DNA of 64,000 bases from Rotaria socialis (taxonomy: Eukaryota > Rotifera > Eurotatoria > Philodinida > Philodinidae), in NCBI GenBank assembly GCA_905331475.1, contig CAJNYU010002220.1:186001-250000 (forward strand). Reading direction: 5' to 3'. Positions within the stretch are counted from its first letter, which is position 1. Each line of letters starts with the position of its first letter. The translations under genes and the position numbers were made by a program. Of the stretch, positions 1 to 14,500 are shown piece by piece. The notes below the pieces were generated by a model. The model worked only from the letters and a program-made list of their open reading frames with translations, had not been told where the DNA came from and did no database searches.

Positions 1-241
1 TAATATTAAAATCTATTTTGATAAATTCTGGATAAGTAATACTAGTAGATATGAACATTTATCTTAAATCTAACCAATAAGAGTCTCAATAAAGATTGTT
101 ACATTGAAGATATCTTAAGTTCAAATAAATATATGAATATTATTTTAAATTTTTCATACATTTCATACCGTTTATATTATTTAATATTAAAATATTTATA
201 ACAAAAACAAATTCATTATCGTATTTAATCTTTAAACTTAC

Positions 242-3200
242 TCCAAAATTAGAAGCAGCAAATTGATCTGCAGCTGATACTGCAGTTGTTGCTGTTGTAT
301 GTGCATAGTAAGCATTGATATTAGCCAAAAGGGTACTCATCACAGCAGGGACACCGGGACACATATATTTTGTTGATAAACAAGCAAAATGACTATTTAT
401 CAAAAAATTATATTTTTTAGTTTGACAAACAAAGCTTAATGAAAATAAATTACGTCATAGCTTGATAAATCGATTCAATACCATAACGAATAGCAAATTC
501 ATTAACAATTTCTTGAGAAGGTTCATCAAAGTAAACTTTCCATGCATCATCCTTTGATATTAAAATAATATATGCAAAATAAGTTAAACAGGGAAGAAAA
601 TCAATAATTAATTAATTAATTACCCCTTTAGCTTCTGGAATAATAGGTTGGCCATTATTATTTTCACACAATGTGTAAAATAAATTTTCATGTAAACAAG
701 TATATTGTGCATGATATGGAGCTACTTTCTCTTCTCCTTTAATTTCAACTGAAATATGAAGACGAATAGCACCAGAAACAGCTGATTTATCTGTTCGTTT
801 TTCTAAATTATACCAAACATCCATTTCACCCGATAATGTTCGAACTTCAATTATTGTTTGTCCCAGAAAATCATCGGATTCACGAGTCAATTTTTGCATT
901 AATTTTGCTCGAATATCATCATCTTCATCCCTATTTTAAAATGTATTTTTTATTTAAATTAGAAAGTAAAAATTTTATAAATCTTACCATACTCGAACTT
1001 TAATTCGATCACATGAATTATGACATTCACTAAATAAATAGCAAAGAGTTTTTTCTTTCTTTTTTTCTCAAATAAATCAATTTTTTTAAACTTGCAAGAA
1101 AAATTTTTCATTCCACGTCGGATTTAACTCTGAATAAACTGTTTTTGTACGCTTCTTCACTTTTCCTACTTGAACAGTTACATATGGATCTGATGTGCCA
1201 GATTTATCTTTAGCTATTAAACCTTGAGCACTTATCACTAGAATGAAGTTTACAATATATATATATATATATAACAACAATAACAACAATAAAAGAAAGA
1301 AAATTTGTCTATTATGCATACCAGTTATCGCCAATTTGGCTGACCACTTTGATGTACCATCGAGTACACTCTGTTTAACAGCTTTCATATGACCAACATG
1401 AGACTTTTCATCAACCGTAAATACATCCCTTCATAGAAAAAATTTAGATTTAATTATTATTTCGAAAATTTTCCTATTCGAAATAGTCTTCAAACTAAAA
1501 ATATATACCTGATTGTCTTAAATAGAAGAGGTCTTGTAGTTTCCCTGAGTGTCATTTTTTCATGCATGGCTTCCATTAAGTTCTTTGCTTTATCATCGGC
1601 ACCATGTTTGGCATTTTTCTGAGCGCGTCCTACATATACAAAAATAAAACGATTACAAATCTTTCAAATATTGGTGTCATCATCATCAATGTGTGAGGGA
1701 ATTGAACAAAGTTGTAAAGAGATTATTTCGCTATAGAAAATACAAACTAAGGATTCATTTATAGTTTGTTAACTTTCAATGTAGATAAATAAATCGCAAT
1801 GAGCTGAGAGTAAATAGCGTGCGAAAGTCAAAGCATTTTGAAAATAAACTTAGTTTTTAGTTGAAATAGAGAGGCGAAGGACAAAAAAAAGTTAAATGCA
1901 AAGTATTCAATTATCTCTGTGCTGCTTCATACGTTGTTCCTCGACGATCATATATTGAACTGCATTTGGATCATTATTCGGATAGATCACATGAACTAAT
2001 GAAACTGAAACAACAATAACATGCACTCCAATGTATGACAAACAGAAATATATATATATCAAAAACTATATAATAATCGCAAGTTTCGTAATATGGACAA
2101 CAAAAAATAAGAACGATAATAATAATAAAGAAGATTAACATCAAAGAAAATTTTTTTCTTGATAAACGAAAAGAAAAATATTGCTCACGTTGAAGACAAT
2201 CAGCATTGAGAAGATCCTTGCATTTTTCATGGCATTTAACTCCACATTCTCGGCATTTTAAACCTTGTCTTGCAATACCCCATAGTAAACCTTCGCATTC
2301 ATAACAATATGTTGGATGAGTAAATGAACAAAATTCAAAATCATGTGGAGTTGTCAATGATATTGGATAGATTAATGCTTGTAGAGTTTTTTTATATACA
2401 TGTGTACGCTACATTTATATAAATTAAAAGAAGAAAAAAAGAAACAAATTGGTTATTGATTAAAATATTAAAATATAATGATAATTATTTACAAGCTCTT
2501 CGTCGTTCAAATTATGTCTTCCAATTGCACTAGGAACTCCTGCTGATCGTTTACTTAACGATAAGCCCTAAAAATGGAAATGTATACTTTTAAAAATTTC
2601 TATTTAATTTATTGAATACCATATCAAGACCCAACGGAACAGTTTTTCCTCGTTCAGGTATATCCGGTGCACTATCAATACACTTATAAAAGGCATTGTT
2701 TGCTTGTTGTTCACCGGATGTGTTACTAAAACATAAGAACAAAGAAGAAAAAGATTTAGAATCGATTATCAAATCAAATCTTGATTGAACAACAAAAGAA
2801 ACTAGACTAATTCGCATCTATAAAAGACGAAAATTACGATTTTCGTTTACTTGTCGATTATTTTTGTTTCTTAAATAAAACTAATTATCGTAAATGTTCT
2901 TGTGTATAACACAACGATTAAGTTCAAAATGATTATCATTGACAGCATAGTGATAATGAATTCTAGTTTAATAACGATAGCACAAAAAAATTGACTTCAA
3001 ATAGAAAAAAGCAACTGATGTGACAATAAATAATTGTAATATATATACATATATGCTTCTTTTTGTTTTTCTTCTATTGAATAGATAGTCATTGATTGCT
3101 TGAGAAGAAAACAAAAAATTGCTTTGTGGACAATTAGTTTCACAGGAAAGAAGAATCGTTTTTCTATCGAATGATTAAATTTAATTTTCGATCCTATTAT

Positions 3201-5537
3201 TTGATAGTCGAATAAAGGGAAACAAGAAAACATCAATAATACTTTTCTTTGAAAAACTTTGTTACATAAATATCTAAATGCATATTTCACAAATTATATT
3301 ATAAGTTTTAAGCAACTTTTTGAATCTTTGTTTTCTAATGAATGGAATAGACTTAGTTTATAGATAAAATTTTAATAGATAATGAAGGAAGTCGTCCTAT
3401 TTAATTGAATTTGTTCGACAACTATCTTTAAATAGAACATGATAATTGACATAATCAACTATTTTCTTAATAGCTTTTCAAGATTATAATATATATATAT
3501 ATAAGAATAATATCATCTGTCATCTATCATGGAAATCAGGAATATGAAACATAAAATTATTCTATCGAGTAAATTAATTCAGATAAAACTAAATAAAAAC
3601 TCTTGTTTTCAAAGGGAAAAATTGATTGTTAAATATATATATATTAAATTCGTTTTTATGAAGTCATTTGTAGTAAATAACGAATGATACTTTTGTTTTT
3701 CATCAATTGTACATGAATGAATCAGCCCTATTAAATAAAATGTCATCTTATCATATGGACACAGAAAATAAATAGCAAGGAAAAGTAGACGATCTATTAC
3801 TTCTTTAGAATCATCTGAAAACTCCATTGAAAACATAAGATATTATAAACAAATGATTTCAAATAGTAAAACATCATATAAATAAAACGATTACATGTCC
3901 CAATCGTTATAATAGTTAATCATTAACTTCAATAATCATCATAACTTCTTTCACGGCGATTGTTTCTCATTATGACGACGTGTTATATAGAAAATATAAT
4001 TAGCTGTCTACAAATATATGAATTTAAGTAGATGAACAAGTAAAAAAAACTCAATTATATACTTCGTTGAATTTCATTATATAAAGAAAAAAAATTCCTA
4101 AAGATATTTATGACTTTTAATAAGTTTTCAAATAAGTTCCTTTTCTTCTTTAGAATAATAATTCATGAAAAAATATTAGTATTCAGTAACATAATGCCAT
4201 ATGAACTTCTTTTTTTTTCTATATATTGAGAATCATCATAATAAAAACGGATAGACAAATGTATCATGGATAAAATTATTGATCTGTAAAAAAAAATTTT
4301 TTATTGATTTTAAGATCAATTCCTCGAAATATTAGGTTGGTAAATAGTTTGAAAATATATTTCCATTTGATTAATGAAAAACAAAATACATAAGTGTTCA
4401 AGAAGAACAAATTATATCTTTTTTTTCTCACTCTCCAGTAAGCGCAGCTAGACAATTTTTTTCGCTGATCGTTTTAAGCTATTGATTAATCTTGCACATT
4501 TTTTGCAAAAAAAAACTATGAGATTAATCATATATATATATATATATATATCATGGCTTGCGATAGAAAATGTAAAAGCATAGAACATACTTTCCATTGT
4601 TAATTCCTCCGTTTGTCGTTTTTCCTATTCCATCGTCAGTTGTTGTGTCATTATGATTATTTGTTACATTAGTTATGCCTGGAAGAATTCTTCTCATGCT
4701 CATCAATCCATCAGTACCAACTAGTGTTGAACTTTGTCGTGCGTTTGCTCTTTCAACATTTAAATTTTCTGGTTGTCCATGGGAATTCTATGGGAATAAA
4801 AAAGAAAATGAAATTTGAATTGTTACATTAAAAGCAAGAATTAATAATCTCTAATATGACGATAAATTATATTCTAACAAACTCACACAATAGTTGTCTG
4901 ATAAAGATATTTGATCAAAGTCTTCATCAATATCTGTTTCGTCATAAGAATTCTCGTTTCGAGAAAACGAAAAAATAAAATGACGACCGATTTGTTTGGC
5001 GTACGCACTTAACTTTTCATTCGATAAAAAATTTGATCGACGACGAAGATTTTCGTCAGATGCAGAAACTAAATCATCATGCGCTAATGGAGGACATAAT
5101 GGTGGACAAACCGGTAAGCCATGAATATAATGCATCTTTTCATTTATATTTTTTATTAGAACGATGGATATTCGCTTACAGTATCATCCTGAAGACAGTA
5201 ACATCTTCGCTTGATCTCTTTACAAAAACACAGAAGAAACACAAAGGAAAAAAAGAAATGAGAAAGAGTAATACTAGAGTAGAACTTGTTGTTTTTCTCT
5301 TTCCTTTCACTCTCTTGTTGGGCATCGGTAATGTCACGCAATAACTTTCTATGGCTACTAGTACGACAAAATATAGCTAAGAAAATAATGGAGAAAAGAG
5401 AAATATCGGCAAACCAGATAAAAACACACTTAGCCTATTAAATGAGCAAAGCAACAACAGGAATAACCGTCAATGTCGATAGATAACGACTGACAGTCAG
5501 AGAACGAAAGGTGTCAAACTGAATAGAAAGAGAAGAC

Positions 5538-5573
<36 letters not shown>

Positions 5574-8500
5574 TAATAGATGTTCTCTTTTATTCTGCAT
5601 GTCTATTTACCAAAATACAACAAAAATTTGTTGCTTTTTTAATTTGATATATTGAGTTTTCTTTAACAAAAAATCAATGCATTATTATATAATGTTTTAT
5701 ATTATTCATTTAACATACGTCTAAATGAGTAATAACAAGAATGAAGCAAAAAGTATTCTGTTTCTTTCAAATATCAATTTTAATAAATGCAAATCATTTT
5801 GAAGTGGATTTTTCTAAGTCAAATACAGACAAAAGCATCTTTCCGAGTGATCTCAGCTAGAAATGATCTTACTCAAATTTTCGGATATTTCTTTCTTTCT
5901 TTTTTTAATGTGAAGCAACCAAATGTAATTAATCTTGAATGACAATCAAGGGATTCCACAAAAAACAACACAAGAATAAAGTCTCTCTTGAGCTTCTTGA
6001 TATTAATTGGAACTATCATTGTCATCAAATATCACAAGAAAATAGAGAAAAGAAAAGACCTGTCTATTTTGATCTTTATCCCTGTTTGAAAACGATTGAC
6101 AAAAAGATAATATTCAATGAAGTGGAAAATGATTGACAAAAGATTGTTTATCAAACACAAAAAGAAAACTAAAAATTAAATTCAGTTCAAGCAACAAAAG
6201 TAAAAAAAGCAAAGTAAAATATTTAACATTAATTCTGATTCTAACTAATCAAACATACCCAATTCATTTTGTCTCTTATAATTAATTGAATACAAGCAAT
6301 ATTATTATTATTATTATTATTTAATAATATAAAATGAAGTCATTCGAACAAAATCTCTAATAGCTGCGTAGGAATTATAAATTTTTAGTTGATCCACACA
6401 AAGTATTTGCTATAGCTTAATAATAAATTCGTATCGTCGTTCAAATATACGGTAGATTAGAAGAATGTACTTCTGGGCAAAAAAAAACTTGGAATATTTC
6501 ATAACAAGTTTGAAAACGATCGAAAACCTTTTTTTTGTTAATCAACTAATTATAGTCGATATAGAAATCCTATTAAAAAGAATAAGATTTACTTGAATAT
6601 TAATCACAAGAGAGGTAATCACTTATTTCAATTGCATTTTTAGGCATGAAAAGGATAATAAATAATGAAGTCTTTAGGATTTTCACTCTTCGTCTATAAA
6701 TCAAATTCTATTATTTGAATAAAATATCTTCAGATCGATTTTATTCGCATTATATAATAATTATGTTGGCGGAAACTTTTTCCAAATTTAGAACGATAAA
6801 TAAAACGAAATAATAAATTGAGTTATTTTTTGTAAATCTATTCTTGAATAGTATGATCAATTTCAATGATTTCTTCTGTGTGTTAGCTCTAATATGTATA
6901 GAAGGAAAAGGATATGAAAGGAATGAGAGAGATATATCAAGAGCGAAAGAGACAAGCAGTGTCACTGATGTTATGTGACAGACCGAAGAAAAGTGAATTT
7001 CGTGCGACTCGAACCCACGCCTTCCGCTATCCGGGCAAATGTCCTAACCAGTTAAACTAGAAGAACATCTTAACCTTCGTTTAGCGTTAGTAAGCTACAT
7101 CACTAACACTAACACTGTAATAATAGATCTTTTTGTTGCTTGAAATGTTTCGAAAAAAAAATTGAAAATCTTTTTCCTAATCAAATCACATAGAAAATGA
7201 AACATCTCTAATTTTGATAATCACGAATATTTAATATTTTTTATTGTAATAAATAACTTTGATTTCGATTGAGATTTTAAACAAAATGATATAGCTACGA
7301 TAGTTTACCTTAGGTAAAATTATTCTAAATGGATTTCTATGTTTTGAATATATGTATTCATTCAAATCGATTCGATTTGATATTGACTAATGATAAATGT
7401 TTTGCTACAAGAAAATATTTTGTTTCTTGCATCATTAAATTTCAACCAGATAGACTTCGATACAATAAATGTTTTATTATTTGAGTTTCATTTAAAAATC
7501 TTCCATTAAATGTAATTGTTGATGATGTAGAATGACTGTTCAGAAAATTTTCTTTTCTTGAATCTTGACTTGATATTCAAATATTCTGTATCAGTTATTG
7601 GTGATTGACAAGAAGGTGATGAACATTGATCTATTGGTGATAACATATCAAATTTTAGAAAAACGATTACATAAAATTTTCATCAGTTCATTAACATCAT
7701 ATGATAACAATGCATCGAAGTCTGGTAAATGATAAATAAATGTCTTTTTTCCCATTTGAAATCATCACCATATAAATCTGCTCCGATATCTAATTTTATT
7801 GTTGAACAACATGGATCGAATTTTACCAGAGAACTTGAAATTGAATTTCGATTTAAATAGATAGTTCTCATATCTGTATATGTATTTATTTACTTGCAAC
7901 AACAGTAACATGACAATTTATCCATTGAATGATAAATAGAAAACCAACGGAGTTTTGTTTTGCTGTCACTATTTTAATTTTTCGAAACTAACAGTAACAA
8001 CTGTTACAAAAATGAATGAAATATATTTCATTGATTAGCTTTTTGTAATGAGAAGAAGCATTCTATATGATTACTTATTGGATAATACATGAAAATTAAA
8101 AAAAACGATTTTACTTGGAGCTCTATATAGATGCAGCTGCGCGCATATCTACTTATTCGTATGTGAAAATTTTCAAATATGAATTAAAAAATAACATTAT
8201 GAAATACATAAAATTCTATTTTTGATTCTTTTTTTCTAGATGAAACTTTTACTTTGGATAATTCATTGACGGAGAAAGACATGTATTTGCCTAGTTTTTT
8301 TTTAGTTCTTTTCAAGAAAAGTCAACCATTTATTGATATATTTTGTGATGAAAAACAATTAATGGAATTGGAACTTTTAAGAAAAAAACATATGTTCTAT
8401 CATTTGAATAAACAAAATAAAAATACTATGTGATAGATAAATAATTATATGAAGGAATTTCTACTAGGAATACATCATGTTTTGCAACAGATTCAAGCAA

Positions 8501-11500
8501 TAGAGGCGACATTGGAAATCAAGTCTGGTACGAGTTAATAAGATAAAAATGCAATAAACTGAAGGTCATGTACGTAAATCTAGCATAATGAAAATATTTT
8601 TCTATACGAATGCACACATTTCTAATCAACATTTATTTCTATTTCTTTTTCTTACTTGATTTAACTGTGTTACTGTTCGTACAGCATCAATCCATTTTAC
8701 TTTTGACGATGATAATGGAATAGCTACTTGTTCATTTCCATTATTTGATAAAATATTTTCTTGGTTAGTGTTTCTTGATAGCATTGAATTCTTACTACTT
8801 ATGGAATAATGATGATTATGATATTCATCTTTTTCAGAATGAATATAATTGTGACCAGTTGGACTAAAAAGGAAAGAAAAAAGTAAAATAATTATTTATC
8901 TTAACCAACTTCTATTAATATTCTACTGTTAAAGCATGCAACTATTGTTTAAATTAGTTTAGTATTTCTAATTATTTACACAGTTTAAAGTATTAGAAAA
9001 AACCGAAGACATCATGCTATTTAATTATCACATTGATGTATATCATCAGAATGCTTTTTATTCAAATATTGATAGAAACTTTCATAGAATAGAATAAAGT
9101 TGAATAATATTTCACAAAATATATATAATCAACGGTTTAAATAGAAATTGAAACCATTATAGAAAAGAAAGCATATATTTGCATGAGAAGATGAAAATAT
9201 TTTCAAAGATAGATAATTTCTATTTTAGATACAAGATGATTTCTAAGTTTATTCTATTTATTTCCGCATTAATTATTCAAAATAAATCACACGAGCATAT
9301 AAAAACCATTGAAAAAGTAGATCAGTTTCATGTCTGTAATGAAAATACAGTTTAAAACAATTGTCTACTTGTCATATCCGGAACCACAATTAATCTTTTA
9401 TATCTCTATTAAAAAAAAATGACAGACACTTTCTATTACTCTTTTTGCCGTATGTCAAAAGAGTAACATTTGTTTTTTTCGGAAAAGAAAAAATAAAAAA
9501 AAAATGAGAAATATATATTTATGTTTTGATCATCGGAGTCATTTTCTGCTGTTCTTTTCATAGTGAATAAGGTTCAACGTCAATATCATTAATAAATCAT
9601 AATCGTTTTTATAGTGTATTCATTTCGAACTTCCTCTTTTATAAGCGTTGCATGTCAAACATTTCAAAAAATGATCTGATTTTCATATTGTTGAATAAAA
9701 ATTTTCATTATTATGATCATTTATTTTAATAGACTAAATGTATTTATCTTGTTTTACTCGACAAGAAACTTATTAATACGACAATATTTAATGATTTAAC
9801 TGTTTTCTTTCTAGAAGTGTTCATGTAAATATTTAGAACGATCAATTAACAGTTTCTTTTTCTCAACATAAAAGTTTAATGGGAAGCAAAAAGCAAAAGA
9901 TTTATTGTATGTTTTCTATTTTGTATTTATAAACAAGATAAATAAATCAAGATTCAGAAATATTTTCAAGTCGAAAAGAATAAAACAGTTACGCTTTTCT
10001 AATTCATTTACTACTTGACTTATTTAAATACTTCTATAAATTTCTTTTCATTTTCTTGAGCTTTTTCTCTTTTTTGATATATTCAATGATTAAATTACGA
10101 GATTTTCTCTCGACTCACAGGAATCTTTTAACAGATTGCATGACATTTTTGTACCATAAAACAACGGATGCTAAATCAAATTGTTCATCAATATTGACAT
10201 ATTGACCGGAATAGTAGCCTGCAGTGCCAAGATTATTTTCAATCGATGACGATCTTCTGTCATCATTAGTATGATGATGATCATTATCGTCACCATTATC
10301 AGCATCACCATCATTTTCTTCTTCTTCTTCTTCATCATCATCATCATCATCATCGTCTTCATCATCATCATCAGATCGTTCTTCATTGCTTCTTCTCTTT
10401 TGTTCGTTTCGATTAAGAATTAATGAAGAATGAAGTGTTGAAGATGGAGTTGTTGTTATTATAGACCTATTTCTATGTGCATAATTATTTTGTCTATGAG
10501 CGTAAGATTGATATTGATTTGAACGTTGTTGTAGCGATAATAATTTCGTATGAATCTGATCATCAAGTGTTTGATTTGTTGAATCGGATATTTGTTGTTT
10601 TGCAAGATAAGTTGGATACGTATGTTCATTAGTATATTGTTGTTGCGGAACATCAATATAATTCATTTGTCCACTTGATTGATAAGGATTATGATAAAAT
10701 GAATTATCTTTTGATTGATTTAATTCATCATCGTCGGAAGAAGTTCGTTCTTTTTGCTTTTGTTTTTGTTGATGAAAAAAGGAGGAAGGTGTGATTGAAT
10801 GATGATGTTCAAACGATGATCGAGCATTGGTAAGTGTATCTCGCAACCATCCAAACATGATGGTGAACAATAACGAGAACAAGAAGCACCACTAACAAGC
10901 TGTGTCTTCGTTTGTCTATGTCAGCAATACACATGCAAAAAACAGCACAGATTTTCTCCGCACGATTCGACGGCGCGTTCTCGTCATCATCGTCCTGTAT
11001 CCGGTCCTCTGTCCTCCAGGCAATAACAAGGAAGAGGAGGAGGAGGGTGAAAATGCGAGAATGTGTATTTGCTCATTAATAAATTAGAAAAAACGACATT
11101 GATTTTTCTTCGCCCTCTCGTCTTCTCTCTTTTCTTTCTTTACTCAGTTCGACGAGTTATGTTCTTGAAGTCTTCTTCTTTTCGCTTTCTTTTATTTTCC
11201 TTTCTTTTCTTTTTCTTTTGTTTTTGTTATGGCATTCGAATCTAGTAGAAGAATAGACAGGCAGAGACACACATTCATCGGCTCAGTCTTCTTGGTACAA
11301 CCGTTTTTTTGGCTATCATTTCGATAGCCTTTTTTGGTTTTGTCTCATTCATTCACTTTGTTTGTTTCTGCCTCGCTATACACATAGATAAAGAAATCTG
11401 AATAATTTCATGGCGTTTTCTTCTACAGATACTAGTTGATTGATCGATCGAAGTCTAGAAGGTGTTCATAGATAGAAAAAGAAAAAGGAAATACTTTTCA

Positions 11501-14500
11501 ATTAACATTTTAATACTCGGAATGAAACGGAGAAAAAAATTCGTTTTCGGCAATGCCGAAAGAAAGATCATCTAATTTTTAAAATTTTTTTCTTCCATCT
11601 TTCTATACATATATATTTGCTCGTTTTGTGTTCTGACAGAAGACTCATCTATTCATTGAACCATCAAATAAATCTGTTTGTTTATGCAGAAAAGCAAATC
11701 GGCAATGATGGTAAAAAACGAGAAATTCCTTCTCATTCATCTCTACTTGATGATTATCTTGATAGACATTCGATTTCTCTATCAAATCATACTCAATTGT
11801 CAATATTAATAGACAAAAATAAGCACAAATAAAAAGAACAAAACTTAATGCATTATTGCGTTGGCATGTGTAAAAAAACAGACATGATAAAGAAAAAAGC
11901 ATATAAATCATAAAAATGCGAAATAAATTTTCTATGTTGATTATCTTAGTTTGTTAACAGGTGTTTCCAACAAAAATATAATTTTTGTCATTCAGTAATA
12001 AACAAGGACGTAAACTTTTATAATTCCCTGTTGGATAGATGAATTGATCGTGACTCGAGATGCTTATCTCCACTAGCGATAAAATAATCCGATAAGTATC
12101 GCCTTTCTGTTTCAAGTCATACTTGACATAATTCAATTAGTTATTTCATATTCATCATTTGTCATAGAATAACAACTTGCTTTCAATATTAATTCTGTTT
12201 CTCACAAATAAAATTATTTAAAGCGAAAAAACTGTTTGCTATTTTTTCTGAAGGATGAAAACTAAAATCACGCATACACTCACACAAACACGTCATACAA
12301 AAATAAAACCAAAGTGCACATTAGTATTAATCTATTTCTCTCTCCCCAAAACAATAAATGTTGGATGTCTGAAATAAATGTAGATCTCTCTTGTTTTTTG
12401 TGACATTTTCATGCAGCATTAGTAGCATTAATTATTACCTGAATTAATAGTATTTTTGATGTTTTCTATTCATAATGCACAGACGAGACAACAATCAATC
12501 AATAATAATAATATTTCTTTTTTCTTTTCTTACGTTTCATCTTGATTGAAGTTTGCTATTTTATTCATTGGTAACTTCCTCGGTTGACTAATATATGAAA
12601 GTGGTTCTTGTTCCACTAATGGCATTGTATTTTGCATTTGATTTTGATTTAATCTCCGAGATGCGTTTGGTACTGAATTTAAATCTCTCATAACTGGTTG
12701 AACAAATGCTAATGGTTTTTTAGTTGATGTTAATGAAGATATGTTCTCATTTGTTGATGTATCTATATTCGATTGTGACATAGATGCAACAGGATAATTT
12801 AAATTAGCTTGAGTATTTATTGGATAAGATACGTCTGATGTGTAATCACTATCATCCGAAACTTAAAAACAAAATAAACATTTTTATATTTAACTTCATT
12901 CTTATCATTAATAAATACTGACAATGTGAATGAGATTGATGAGACAGTTGTTGATATTGAAGAGGCTATTAACAAGAAAAAAAAAGACGAATAAGAATAA
13001 ATGACAATAGTTATCTAGTTTCATGAATAAACTTATATTGAATGAATCGAATATAGATTACATTTTTATTTTAAATAAGAATAAATTAAATTGTTGTTTA
13101 ATAATTAAAACAAAATAGTATTATTCGAACAAACTAGCTATAGGTGGAAAAGAACAGTGGTACTATTTGACTTCAAAAACATTAGTTAAAAATATAAAGT
13201 TGGGAAAGATTACAAATGAAAGTTGATATTTTTTGTTTGTATTCGTATAGTCTAATAAAAATCTTTCTTTTACATCCGTTCCTTTTAGTAAGAAAAAAAT
13301 TCTTTATTACAAAAGATAAAAAATAAAGCTTTGCCTAAGCGTTTTGGTTTTTCACAGAAGAATATTTTCTTTTGTTCACTCGTAGAAAAATACTTTAAAG
13401 CTTTATTTCTAACAGCAAGCAAAAATGTATATATAAATATATATTTCAGAATGTTCTTTTAATCTATTTATAGGAATATTTATTATTGTAATGATAAAAC
13501 TTTAAAAAAACCTTTTAGAATTCTTTCTTTTGAACTTTTGTTAGGAGAATCGTAAAAGTCTTCAGACAACTGTGTTTTCTTTTCAATAATAGAATCGATT
13601 CAACTTAATTGAAAGTATTTAGTATTTCTTTCAAATAAACATAGATAACTTATTTTTAGATAGAAAATATTTAAAATTAAAAATAGTTTTATATATGCTA
13701 GTTTTTTACTCTTTTCATATGAGAAAAATGAATAAATGTAAATATATCGAACGTAGAATGTCAATTTTCTGTTGATAGATATTCAATATGATTATTCTAC
13801 ACGTTAAATGTTCAGTGATATGAAAACGAAGTATAAAATCGATTGTGGTATTTTGAATTTACAAAACCTATGAAACTAATAAATTGATTAGGAAATAATT
13901 GAATCCAAATTATTCTTAAACAGATTTTTCCTGTAATTATTATTTTATTTCTAAAAAAGATATGATTTAATTAAAAATATATATAAATAAATATTAACTG
14001 ATGCGAAATAAATCATTTCGTAAAAATTTGTTCATTATCAGGAAAAGTCAATTCAAATTAGTACATACTTATGAAAATAAAGAATATATAGGATCTTTAC
14101 TGTTTATTGCTGCTATAGACTTCTCATAGGATTTGTATATCTAGTGGAATTCTTTTTGCATTTGTAACCATTATTTATACTTTCTTTCAATCAAAATTTT
14201 CATTAGTTTATAACATTTTATTTGAAAGAAGTTTTGTTTTATCGAACAGTTTTCATTTAACTAATAAAACAAGAAATAAACGTTTAAGAAATACAGAAAA
14301 TTTCTTTTGAAAAACTCAAATGATAAATTTTATTCTTCTTACTATTATTAATTATTTCTTCTTAACTTCAAAAATACGATTAAGCATTGAGGCTGTTGAA
14401 AATTGTATCTCACGATTAATTTAACTAAATCGACTAAATTATTTTTATCAAAAATTCAATCCAGACAAAATTCACTTGATAAAATGAATTTTCGAAACTA

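Noticed and set aside
1921-1990. Minus-strand coding-like segment ([18 protein letters not shown]) in the intron after the unc-13 C1 exon
   Set aside because: No GT donor follows it, and the flanking exons already join to give the conserved [13 protein letters not shown] sequence.
1632-2188. Alternative exon region between C1 and the linker of unc-13
   Set aside because: No second acceptor/donor pair keeps phase.
5033-5344. Plus-strand 103-aa frame
   Set aside because: It is antisense to unc-13 exon 4887-5135 and its upstream intron.
6996-7066. Functional tRNA gene
   Set aside because: The acceptor stem does not pair, the T-stem has a mismatch and U33 is missing, so it is listed only as a tRNA-like repeat.
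10171-10386. Met/Lys-rich frame within the short unc-13 exon
   Set aside because: It is a shifted reading of the GAT/GAA repeat encoding the Asp/Glu tract.
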